NCBI GenBank assembly: GCA_900708905.1
Contig: CAADRB010000038.1
Span: forward strand, 1,082,009 to 1,146,008
Reading direction: 5' to 3'
DNA: 64,000 bases
Source: Hymenolepis diminuta
Taxonomy: Eukaryota; Platyhelminthes; Cestoda; Cyclophyllidea; Hymenolepididae
Shown here: positions 50,901 through 62,000 of the stretch, piece after piece
Numbering within the stretch: the first letter of the stretch is position 1
How the letters are laid out: each line of letters begins with the position of its first letter
The notes under the pieces: model-generated
Seen by the model: only the letters and a program-made list of their open reading frames with translations
The model's database searches: none
What the model was told of the DNA's origin: nothing
Made by a program: the position numbers and the translations under genes

Positions 50901-52109
50901 CAGATAGATTTCGACCTCATGTCACATGCTATTGTTTCGCCAAAAAATAATTTACATTGTTAAATTGGATGGTTTAGTGATAACGCGTACGTCTGCTAAC
51001 TCGAAGTGGTTAAAACTTGTCATTAGAAGGGTGGTCGAATACAATTTCCTCATCAGAGCTGCCTTGATTTGCTGCACATTTGTCTTAAGTGGCAGTTACT
51101 ATTGATCGAAATTATAAGCCTAAGGAGAGACTAATTGTCTTTTTGTAAGTACAAGTAGTGAGACTGTGTTTAAGAGGGTTAGCATTTCTTCTGTATATCA
51201 AAGACTGGCATTAGCTCAAGACTCTTCAGGGTGTTGAAATCGAAAGGCAGTGAGATAATCGTCGTCTCATGAGAGGTCGGAATCACTTCCATAACAGCAT
51301 GTGGTTTCGTTTTATCATATGCCTACGCTCGTATGTCATAGTACCTCTTGTTAAAAGAGGTACTACTCTTACAGTTCGTTTCTGCTGTTAAATCTCGTGA
51401 CAACTTGTACCATTTCCTTTTCTAGGCACTGATGGTGACGTTGGTGATATTTACAAGTGTAATCGGATTCTATTCGCTACCCTTGGTTAGCAAGCACATC
51501 TATCCTCAGTATCATGGGACCAGTATGAGTCTTCTGCTCTTCAACGTCACCTGTATTCTTGCAATGTCATCTGCTGTTCCCCTCCATGCATCCCTTCTTG
51601 GTCTTGTCAACCCCTCATTTCCACTTGTTTACTATTCCTCTTTTCTTGATAATAATTTCTGTAGACCTTCTTCTGATCTCTGCTTCCATCCTTCTGAATC
51701 CGTCTCTTCATCTGCCATATCAGTCCTTCCTCCAAGCTCACTTCAAGAATCTAAACAACCGTCGACATTATCTTACGTTCAAAATGATCCTTCAAGAGAA
51801 AGTGCCTACTTGATGCGTCGACAACAGATCTTGCTTGCGGACATACTTCTGGATCATAGATCAACATCTACTCTGACTCCACCAGTAGCTCATCGAGCTG
51901 GAAGCAAGCTGATGGCTCTCTCGTACAGTGCAATCTTTCTTCTGATCTGCTATTGGTTTCTACACAAACGTGGTTTGGAATTAATGCGAATTAAGGATCA
52001 AGCGACTTCTCTGTGGTGTATGGTTGGTGAATGGTGGCTTGAAGACTCTCCTTCCGCTCCTTCTTCTTCATCTGCAAATCCTATCGTCATTACGCCATCT
52101 CCCACCTAG
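44912..52109 (+). CDS. LMBR1-family multi-pass membrane protein (LMBR1/LMBR1L-like)
   Basis: Two exons: 44912-46129 and 51426-52109, joined in phase 0 by a GT-AG intron of 5296 bases. They encode 633 residues. Family landmarks in order are an N-terminal membrane helix after a short acidic start, an LPLSILANEVL segment followed by YYVQWINAGLLHAFF (human LPFSIISNEIL...YYIQWLNGSLIHG), CMPSGICGL (human CTPVGLSRM), SKFGFFGAFLQ at the exon end, and VIGFYSLPL then SSAVPLHASLLGL after the intron. About nine hydrophobic segments are visible. Known family roles: LMBR1L is the lipocalin-1 receptor and a regulator of Wnt/ER-associated degradation in lymphocytes; LMBR1 itself is best known because its intron hosts the ZRS limb enhancer. 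The protein is longer than human LMBR1 (490 residues) because of a Ser/Pro-rich insertion near residues 475-520 and a Ser-rich tail. The exact paralogue is not resolved. Confidence 0.9.
46699..47169 (-). pseudogene. Antisense coding-like remnant in the LMBR1-family intron
   Basis: On the minus strand one frame is open for 157 codons apart from two adjacent stops near 46940-46953. The translation is Lys/Arg/Asp-rich (for example HDLKYKQDGNADYPVK and RLDDLNTLKWVMYF). A second frame over 46970-47070 also reads like protein (YLNDHMKYVANLEKKDF), suggesting a frameshift. A further frame at about 47937 downward (MGKYDHLTELKIYKDIPKRL) may belong to the same remnant. A KSLYGIKP string recalls the Ty1/copia reverse transcriptase motif KSLYGLKQ, but neighbouring motifs are missing. 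Family unknown. Confidence 0.25.
50278..50457 (+). repeat. SINE-like element, copy 3, in the LMBR1-family intron
   Basis: It shares GGCCAACCGCACTGGTTGTCTGGCTTA, AGTGGTAGAATTCGAG and the 3' block CTAAATGGGTTTGGGAAT with the copy at 9217-9457. The Pol III boxes are not recognisable here, so the 5' end is decayed or truncated. Confidence 0.65.
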
Positions 52110-55100
52110 TTACATTCCTGGTGAAGAGGAAAATTTACTGGAAAATGCAGCATTTACTGTTTCTTTCTCTTCAAGAAGTGTTGTGGTGTACAGAATATAG
52201 GGTTCTGATTATTTTGTATATATGTGCACCTTCCTGTTGCCTTTTTATTATTATTTGTTTGATAGATCCTCAATTCTTACAGTATTAAATGGGAGACTTT
52301 CATTGCTGTTCTTTTCCCATCTTCGAAAGTCCATTCCCTTCCTACAAGTTCAGCAGATTGAAAGCAAACTTTTTAGAACTGTCCTCTAAATGGGACTGAT
52401 AGAGGAACATTAGAGTTTGGTGTTTCTAAATGATTCTGTCTTATGTTGGTCTCATTTCTATTACGTAACGTGTGATATTGTCGCAAACAGCAGTGTGGTT
52501 ATTTAGAAGCTTTCAAAGGGAATTTGGCCTGGTTTTGCCTTAGCAAAGCTGAATAATGTGTGTCAGATTACTAATTATTATTTGTTTGTAGGGAGAAGGC
52601 TATAATTTGGGATGAGACAGATTTTGAGATATTGCTATTCCCGCTCATGAGTGCGAATAGTGCTCATAGTTCTATTAAGCTGAAATTTTCAGCAAATACC
52701 AATGATGTAAATTTCAGCTAACGCTCCGTAATAGTAGAGAAGAGAGTGGTGGATTCTGAAGATTTTGAGGTGTAAGCTTCCTAATTTATGAAATTTGTGA
52801 AGATTCCAAGCTTCGGTCATGAGGACCAGCACTACTACATCTCAGTATCTTAAGTAAAGTGGAAGTAAAAAAGACGGGGAGGTCTATTAAAAGCTTTACT
52901 TTTCAAAAGTGAATTCTTCATATTTTACCTTCCTTATTCTTCGCTAAATAAAAGACTGAGATCTTACTTCTTTATGTCCGAGCCGTGTTTTAATTAGAAC
53001 GTTAACTGACCAATTTGTCCACAAAATGTGCAAGTAAAAGTATTAGAGGAGAACAGATTGATGACAGTCTCGTAACCAATGCATTGGAGTGGTGCTAGGA
53101 TGCGGGTAAAGATCGCTGTGCGGACATTAGATAATGAAATTATTCATAGGAAGAATCACATGACTGTCAGTGTTTGGGCGGAGAAAATTTGTTATTGATT
53201 TAAGAAAAGTTATAAGTCTCTATGAAACTGACTTTCAAAATACCATTAAGTAAGGTACACTACACCGGAGAAGCCAGGTTGGGATTTATGCACCTAAAAG
53301 ACTTACATGTAAGTTTTTGCCATTGGAACATTTTGAATATTTTTAATCGAGTTAATAGGATTTTTCGCATCGAAAGTACAAAGAAATTATAGCCATGCGT
53401 TTATATCCGCAACATCATTCCTCTCATTGGTGGAATGCTGTTGATCTAGATCATATTCATAAGCAACTGGTTAAAAAATCATTTAGTCTAATGTTATATA
53501 GTTTACTTTGAATATTAATGACGTTATGAAAGATCGACACCGCTCGCTCCAGCACAAGGCTAAGCGTGGAGTTTCTAGTTTCCCATCTGCGAGAGAGGCT
53601 AGACACTAATAACTAAACTAGGTTTATAATCAGAATCCAAAGGACCTAGAGAAGGGAACAAAGTACGTAGAATACCCGTTACATTTTCTGCACAATTCGC
53701 TTTGTGTAGATAGAAGAAAACCTTTTTAAGCTCATCCGCTTTCAATTTATGTACGTGAAAAAGAAAGGCGTGTTGCAGTCTAGTAATAGATTAGCTAAAT
53801 TTCTTTTGATATATGAAGACTTGCACCATAGTATTTTTGGATGAACATTACAGCAAATTGCGATTGCGATTTATTTACGTGAAGAATGAGAATTCTACCG
53901 AAATAAGCATTACTGACTACTGAATAGAGAGAACTAAAAGTCGGCCGCGTATAATACTACATTATCACTGGAATCGATATAGGCCCCACGTCATCAAGAT
54001 CGGTCTAACGTGGTAATGATGGCACATCTATGACTTCTGACTACCTTTTAATGATGTATACGCTTTCAAAGCCTTCTAAACTTATTAAGGTATGTGTTAA
54101 CGACAATTGGTTTGCACAGACCGAATCGCTTCTATGAGAATCACGCAATTTTACCCCTCTTATCGATCAGAATTAATGATCTGCAATATGAAATGTGCAC
54201 AGATGATTATTGATTTCGTAGTGTCTGATTTGGTAGACTGGCGTCTTGGCAACTGCTTCACTGGGCGCAAGTAAAATGTCTCGTAAATTTTCCAATTTTC
54301 AATATTATCCGGTTTGAGCTGGATAGTAAAATGGATTGAAGAATAATTAGGGAAACTCTCCATTTCTGACTCATCTGACCAACCAGAATGAAATCTAATA
54401 ACTCTAATACCGTTATTTATGGCAAATATGAAGGTGTGGAAATTCCCATGGGAAAGCATCTAAGCATTGGGGAAGGTAAAAAAGTCCGACAGGTGGTGAA
54501 GGACGGAAAGGGGGCAGGTGGAATCAGGTAGGAGTTCATTTAATCTAATGAAAGCTCTTATTTCTGTGAGTAGTTTTTTTAACCTTATAGGCCGTCTTAG
54601 AGTGATAGTGCTTTTGTCATCTTCGGATTTAATTCAGATGTGGATTAGCGGTATCTAGAGCAGTACCTAGATCACAGCGACAGAAAATTGGCTTCCCAAA
54701 TACATAACTGAAAGTACAACTATAACTATAACTAAGCCAACCTATTTTCCAACTTACCTTCAAATTTTTGGTAATCGAAAGTACGAACTTGGTTTTGATT
54801 ATGTGATAACACGAAACTTCTAAATGAGTTTGACTAGGTGTGGAGTCAAAATAACCACATCTATTTTAGTCACTGGAATATCAGGTGAACACACAGATAG
54901 TGTACTTGATTGTATAAGGACATATCAAAAGGGAGCACAGGACAGAGAAACATAAAGAAAGGATAATGTGGCACGAAAACGTTAATTTCAAGACGTGTTC
55001 TTTGGTTAGAATAGTTCGGGATGCTGCATAGATGAGTGAATCTTAATGTCAGTCTTACAAGAATCAAAATATATTAAATAAGTTCGGATGGTAGTCTAAT

Positions 55101-55612
55101 TTAAAAGGTTGAGAAATAAATTTATCAAAGTAGACCGGTTTAATTTGGTAACGGCATTTTTAGCAACCGGTTGTCTGACTAACGGACTCTTTTGATTGAA
55201 TCATTATTATGAGTAAGAAATATCAAAAACTCAACGCTACGTACCGTTTTCCATTAATTTATATGGGATTCTGACAATCTGTTATTAACGTAAGTATAGT
55301 GAATTATTGTACGTCAATTTTCCCATTCATTTTAAATTTAAAATGATTGATTTACTCATTATGCAACTGTTTGCTTAGATATTAGAAAAGCTTAATCGCG
55401 GCAATATTATTATGAGTTATTATATTTAATGGATTTTGAAGCTTTCTGGCAATATTTAATTTATTAAACGATTAGTTTACTTTGTGCTCTATTCTTTTAA
55501 GATATTCATATCATGGGCATTTAATTGATCATGGGATCGGATTATGTTGAAGGATGAATCCCTTTTCTCCGAAATATTTTATCTTACACCATCTCTAATC
55601 ATCACTAAATTT
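52110..55612. other. Gene-poor region downstream of the LMBR1-family gene
   Basis: No gene was found. An ATTAAA near 52283 and an AATAAA near 52946 are possible polyadenylation signals for the upstream gene. The minus-strand frame 54160-54459 (99 codons) has no recognisable motif. Confidence 0.5.
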
Positions 55613-55677
55613 NNNNNNNNNNNNNNNNNNNNNNNNNNNNNNNNNNNNNNNNNNNNNNNNNNNNNNNNNNNNNNNNN
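55613..55677. other. Assembly gap (65 N)
   Basis: A run of 65 undetermined bases directly abuts the repeat that starts at 55678, which suggests the gap is caused by that repeat. Confidence 0.99.
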
Positions 55678-55968
55678 CAACATCGTGTATCCTCAGCTGA
55701 CCTATTTCTCATCGATCGGAAAAGGTAAACATACCTCAGACGATAGTAGCAGACACCGTTTAACCCTCTATTAACCAGTCCTGTCTGCACCGGCCCTTCC
55801 TTTTCCTACAATCATTTCGACCAATTAAGCACGCATGCGACCATATCCTTATGCGTGTCCTCATCCAAAATGTCGATTATAAATAGCCTCCATCAGACAC
55901 ACACACCAAGGTGACCCTCAACAATCTGGTGGCCTGCTACAAACTGGTGACTCTGCCGCTACAATGTC
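55678..55968 (-). repeat. Dispersed repeat, copy 2 (inverted mate of 3421-3816)
   Basis: In reverse complement it carries the same right block (GGAAAAGGAAGG... to GATGAGAAATAGG.CAGCTGAGGA) and the same tandem CACCAG units as copy 1. Between them the (GT)n tract and 150-base interior of copy 1 are replaced by an unrelated segment of about 80 bases. The left edge runs into the 65-N gap, so the full length is unknown. Confidence 0.75.
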
Positions 55969-57035
55969 TAGAATGCACTTTGTTTGATCTCCTTAAAAGG
56001 AAAACACAGTTAATTTTATCTCTAAGGAAAGCTGAAATTTGGTTTGAAATTTCATCTTTTCTATTCATGGAAATGTTTCGTTTAACTTGGCAAGAACTAT
56101 AATGAATTAAACTTATTTACATAGTGAGAGAAAGTTCAGTTTTGTAAAATACTTTTTACGCATGCTTAATACAGGTAGATTATTACAGTTATGACGAAAA
56201 ATATTCGCATCAACAAAGAATATCAGTCACCAAGTTCCCGGCTAGTGTACTCCAAATTTCTTAATTGGTGTTTTTTCGTGCTCAATTAAACTCACTTTCA
56301 CAGTAGACAGGTAGACACATTTGGTGTTATCAAAATTGATCTAATAGTGAAGATAAAAAATAAGCGAGTTTTCTTCTTCAAGTTCTACCATATGTTATCA
56401 TTTGTGGAAATCTTTGCGAAAATTATGTTAACCAACCAAAGTTATCGCCTTGGTAAACATTTGTGTTTATAGCGAGCTAAAGAGAGAACCCGCATATTAA
56501 TTTCATATGCGCAGCTGAAAAGTCGAGTTAACATAAAATGCAAAATTCAGCGAATAAAATATGCCAGATAATAAATACACTAATCAAAAATGCATCAGCA
56601 GATTATTTTATAAAATCTTACCTAACTAAATCTGTGAAGCTTAAGATCTATTAAGAATCATTTCTATTAATATGAATGCGATTTTGTTTAGGCAGTTTTT
56701 CTTGCAGACATATTTTAATAAATAGCCTAAAAGATGCGTGGATTTCAGATTTGATAATTTTAAAAGCCATGATCCACAGAAATTAGGAACGTAAAGCAAA
56801 ATAGTATAAGGAATGTAAGGTCACGTCTTTAGTGTCAACAGAATTTCCAGCTTACAAAGTGGTTATAAGCAAGGTCTGCTGTTTTTCGGCTGAAATGGCA
56901 CAAGGTGGATATTTTCTTTTATCAAGTTGCTATATAAAATTACCATGTATTTTTTCCACTAACTATCCAAGTATTAGTGCTATCAATCATTTTCATCTAT
57001 CGAGGCCAAAATGAAATCTATTTAGAATGCGCTGA
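55969..57035. other. Non-coding AT-rich stretch
   Basis: No gene was recognised. GCTGAAAAGTC at 56514-56524 is the reverse complement of part of the putative mariner 3' end at 58997-59007; see findings. Confidence 0.45.
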
Positions 57036-58027
57036 CTCATAGACCTGAGCAATCTTTCTATGTATCGCGCGTCTACCGGCTCATACCTCTGCCCTAACTG
57101 TAAACGAATAAAGAACGCGAAATCAGTCAACTACCTCATATTTTTCTGCCCTTTCAAAGGGCAATTTCAAATGTCACTTGGTTATGAGTGGTCTTCGAGA
57201 ATTTTTTTAAACTGATGTTTGCTGTTAAATTCTCTGACTAATCAAAGAAAGCAATAAGATCAAATTAAAGGATTTCACTAATGAATGCATGGAATTGGAC
57301 ATCAAGTGTGACAGTGGTGTGAATCAGCAGAAATCTGGTGAACACAGTCATGTACATAAAATTTTCAGTGAAAATGTGCCCCAGAATGTTTCCTCCTTGC
57401 AAAAACCTCCGAACTGAACGTAATTATTTGCAATTTGCCTGATTTTATCTATATTAATCTCACAAATGCAATTTTCATGATAAACGGGGACATAAGGAAA
57501 CAATGTTCAGAACGGAACCGGAATCCAGGAAGAAGAACGCCAATCAGAAGGTTAAACCAAAAATTGATAAGATGACTGAACCAATAGTTAGGTCTAAAAA
57601 AGAGGCAAAGCGTAATGGAATTCCGCGGAAGAACTCCCACGAACATATTACATGAACTGTCGGAAAGAAGGAGGAAGAGAAATTAGCTTCCTAAGCTAGT
57701 CCCTGAAATAGTTTCAAAGTTGAAACCTGAATCAAAAGTGAATTCTGTCGAGAACACAGTGAAAGAAGTTATTCCTTTGAAACTAAAAATGACTGTACTA
57801 TTTCGTTCCAGGCGTAAGAGGCAAAATTTCCGATGCAAGAGAAAGAAATAGCACAGGTTCTATAGAAGGAGGAAGTAAAACTGTTCTCATGAACTTCTGG
57901 ACAGCCATGAAGGAATGGAAAACCAACTGAAGGACTTCATCCAAACCCCAAAGTGAAGTTCTATAAGGAAATTGAGACTTTAAAAGAGAGATACCAAGGG
58001 GAAAAGATAATTAATCAAAACCGTTAA
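57036..58027 (+). pseudogene. Frameshifted Lys/Glu-rich coding remnant
   Basis: Successive coding-like frames on one strand follow one another in different phases: 57036-57215, 57238-57417, 57503-57655, 57687-57851 and about 57917-58027. They are rich in K, E, R, S, N, Q and Q/P, unlike chance AT-rich ORFs. Examples are YLCPNCKRIKNAKSVNYL, SGVNQQKSGEHSHVHKIF, VPEIVSKLKPESKVNSVENT and KVKFYKEIETLKERYQG. Splice signals do not restore a single frame, so a decayed gene or retrocopy fits best. The CPNCKR string hints at a zinc-binding module but lacks the full C2H2 pattern. No family was recognised. Confidence 0.4.
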
Positions 58028-58338
58028 GCATTTTCCATTGACAAAATTAATATTTATTTTCTGTTTTTAACCCACTTATTGAAATAACGTCTAACCTTCA
58101 TATTTTTATATGAACTAATATGAATTACTATATACTGTATAGTCCGAATCGAATTTTAAATATTTTCGCATTAACATTTTCGCATTTGTATTTGTCCTTC
58201 TTCTACCTGGGATGCCGGCTCGTAGATCGTAAAACTATCTTTTCCTCTTATTTCCTTCATTTGCTATCGCCTCACCTAAATAATTTCTTCTATAAAATTT
58301 CATTTAGACCACGCTTCCTACAAAAGTCTACATTCAAG

Positions 58339-58539
58339 CTACTTATCGTCATTAGGTGTAACAAGGCTAGCGCCAATGCACAACATCAGATAAAATTTGA
58401 GTATGAGCTTTGAATTATCATGAACAAGTTTTATAGGTGCTACTGGATTGCAAGCACTTATCATTGTTTTTGCAAAAATGAGACATTGATATGCTGCCCC
58501 AACTGCGATAGCTTTAGGTGACAACCGAGTTAGCAACAT
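58339..58539 (-). other. Unrecognised protein-like open frame
   Basis: The 66-codon minus-strand frame contains AIAVGAAYQCLIFAKT and LVHDNSKLILKFYL, which look more protein-like than the background. It sits between the coding remnant and the mariner fragment. No splice pattern, start context or family supports a gene. Confidence 0.15.
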
Positions 58540-58849
58540 GAATATAGTGAACAGAGATTGAAGTTTTTCAAATTTTATTCAAATGCACGGACAAAGGTCG
58601 ATCTGGCTTCCTAATAATAACGTACTGTGAATTTCATTAATCTTTTCCTCACCGAACAACCGTCTTTTCTTGTTCTTTGAAATATTTACATATTGTTCGG
58701 TGTTAGTTAGGTTGTTTCTAACTTATTTCTTAAATTAACATTCATTCGATATCTCCGTCACCGATCTTATCTATACGAAATTGCCAAGTAAAAGCCTTAG
58801 TTGAAGTTTATTTTGTAGACACAACATCAAAGAATTTAACTAAACATAA

Positions 58850-59013
58850 ACAACATGCTATTTTGGGGCAAAAGATAAATCATTCTACAAAAGTGGTATT
58901 GAAATGTTAGAGTGGCACTGGAATGATTGCGTTGCTCTTGATGGAGATTACGTTGATGAATAAAGCTAATTTTGAACCAAAAACTGTGTTTTTGGGGACT
59001 TTTCAGCCCATGT
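58850..59013 (+). mobile_element. Mariner-type transposase C-terminus with putative 3' terminal inverted repeat
   Basis: Frame 58850-58963 encodes the end of a mariner transposase: YFGAKDKSFYKSGIEML followed by HWNDCVALDGDYVDE and a stop. This matches the family pattern FF--K---FY--GI--L--RW--C---DG-Y. The upstream DDD catalytic domain is absent in frame; a stop precedes the fragment. About 30 bases after the stop lies GGGGACTTTTCAGCCCATG (58994-59012), positioned and composed like a mariner 3' terminal repeat. It is a dead, 5'-truncated or interrupted copy. The assignment rests on recalled family pattern, not on a database search. Confidence 0.6.
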
Positions 59014-62000
59014 GTTATGAGTGGCCAATGACAGTGCTATGATGGATACCTAATCTTTAGTAAAATTATCTTTTTAATTTCGTTATCATTAACTGAATAA
59101 ACCATGCTCAAACACGGAAAATTCTTTCACAATCACAAGGAGGCTGCCTACATAAACACTATTCCTATTGAAACTGGGTCCTTCAAGTGGTTACGTGCCT
59201 GGATGTTTGCATGCTTAGGTCATTTTTCATAAAGGTTACGGTCATAGGCATTTTCAGAAAGATATGATACCTTATTAACTAAAAGTTATTGCGTTTAATT
59301 AATATCATGTAAAAGATAACGCAAAGATTTTCTGTATGTAATAAGATTGAATTCCAAATAACGAAACATACAATACAACTGTATACACGTGTTTTGTATG
59401 ATATAAGGATTTAGCCAAAGAAACCATTTCGAATTTCGGAAAAAACTGCCTTTGCTAGGCAATGGCTGCAAAAAGCCATTCCGTTTGATCTATTGTCAGT
59501 CAACATTACGCTGTTCTTTTTCGGAAACATAAGTGCCAGAATGTAGGAAGTATATAAATAGAGCAGTTCTTCCAATGCCAGGGATAAGGAAACCTAGTGC
59601 TGACTGTACCAGGCAACATGATTTATTAAAATATTGCTTAAAAGAGATGTTTAGAATTTTTCTAACAACTAGATTGAGAATGAATGGCATCCATTATTCT
59701 GCTATTTGCTGCAAGTGGAATGAATGGATTTAATATATATTGATTTACCGAGAGGGTTAACACTGTAACTTTCACATAACTGACAAATTCACAGAAAATC
59801 ATGAGGTAAACTGGAAAGAATTTCTAAAATAAATGGTTTAAGTGGAAGAGAAATTTAGTAGGCCAAATAATCCCGAACGCCTCAAGGTATTATTTTAAAA
59901 ATAAAGTGATCAGAGAATGGACATAAACACAATAACTTATAACCGAAAACTCTAGTAAATGAACCACTATGACTTTTCAGCGTTACTCTATCTTCAACAA
60001 GAATCATAATATTTAGACATCTAGTTACTAGAAACCGAGACGTATCCTAAGTGACCGTTAAACGTGAATCTTTGTTGGATTATTAAGGATTTCTATGTGA
60101 GAACTGTTATTTATTTTGTAATTTATAAACAATCTTCATTTGTCCTCTAACTCTCTACGGTAGTAACTGCCCATTACATTATGGATGCAAATAAATTCAA
60201 AGAGCGGCACTGAGCAAAAAAATGTAAAATAATATAAGCTTCACTAATTTATCTAGATATAAATTTCTGATATATAATAAAGTTAAAATGTCCTCAATTG
60301 TATTATTAACATGTTATTAACTGGCAGTGCGATATGTCATGATTTAACGCAAATATATCAAAATGAATGAAATATATGCGCCTTTAAATAAAATGTCCAG
60401 TTCATTCATGCTGTCTCTGGTTAAAAGCGTATGCTTAATACATATTCGTGTAAATTACTTTGCCGCCAACGTTTCATTTGATCAGAATATCCAAAATGCC
60501 AATCAAAGACATAAACATTGTCCAATGGCATATAACTGTGTTAGTGTTGTAAGGCCTTCAGAAAATCTATCTATCACAATTCCATATCTTTTAATAATAT
60601 AAATACATTTTGTTGTATTGGATCAATGAGTCTTATTTGAGCAAAAGTTAATTGTGACTCTTGATACCAGTCGATGGCTTATTGATTTCCCATTCCATAC
60701 GCCAATGAACTGAAAAACTTGGAACTTATCCCGCTCATTACTTCTCATGATTAGTTTGATGAAACAGAGCTAACATCGAGGTTCCATGGTTGTGGACAAG
60801 CGAAAAGAAAATTTGCTATTTATCAAGGGCAGAAAAACAATAAGATTAATAAATAAGGTTGTTGATATTTGAGGTGTCTTATATGTCTAATTTTAATCCA
60901 AGTAAAATTAAGTATGAGTATTTCACATAAGGAAGCAAAATTCATTCTGGATCAAGGCAAAGGAAGAGACCCAATAAAAGCCTTTAAAATAAGACAGCAA
61001 ATAAACATATTTTTTTGAAATACGTCGATAATTGCGATGATATCCTTTTAAATATCTGTTGAATTTGCATTGAGACAGCTTGTTTTGTAAGTTAAATACG
61101 AAAAAAGAGTCTTAGAAATGAAAAATCAAATGAAATTTGCTGGGTATAACCGAATTTTATCATGTTTATTGTAATTGATCTGAAATCACATGATGTTCGA
61201 TTAGATAAAATACTGGATGGAGAATTGTACAAATCTTTAAAAGCCATATTTTTTTAATAGAGGAAAAAAGTGGAATGAAACGAATATTTTTCTCAGAAGG
61301 TGGAGACATTTTAGAAGCTAGAGCTGCAATCGATACTACTTAAGATCTTTTCACCCAGGAAATTAGACTGAATTAGTGTTTGCTGCAGTCAAAAGACAGT
61401 TGCACAAACGAGAAATAAACTCCGTTGAGAATAAATTGAGCTATCTTATCTAAACGAAAATAATATTTTGTTTCTACGTTTTTCTTTTCTGTACTAGAAA
61501 TAAAGGTAAAATCCATTTTAGTTTTTTATCAAAACTAATTTGAATTTTATGTCATTGGCGTAGCTCACTTTAATTATAGTTGAATCCAAACTTTTCAAGT
61601 AATTATATTCAAAATTCTCTAATCGTCTTCTCTTTAACAAATTTCACTATCAATTCATCGCATAAATCTTACAATGGAAATTTTTACCTTAAAACCCCAT
61701 TGTCTCATCCATTATCAAACACATAATGTCAATCCGTGCACTTTTTCTGGACCCTCTTTAGATGTAACCGCAATTTTTGATAACAACGCCATAGGTTGGA
61801 GTTTATACCACCAATTAACTTGAATTGAAATAAATTTTTCTTTGCTGGCAGCTTTCCAAGATTCACAATAGCTAATATTCGAAAGCTAAATATATAACAT
61901 TCATTTCTATCATTTAACCTAGCTAACTGCGTTTGATCTAAACAACTTTTAGGAGATGTAGCCGACTTATGGACAGTTGAATTTTATTAGTTCACAAAAT

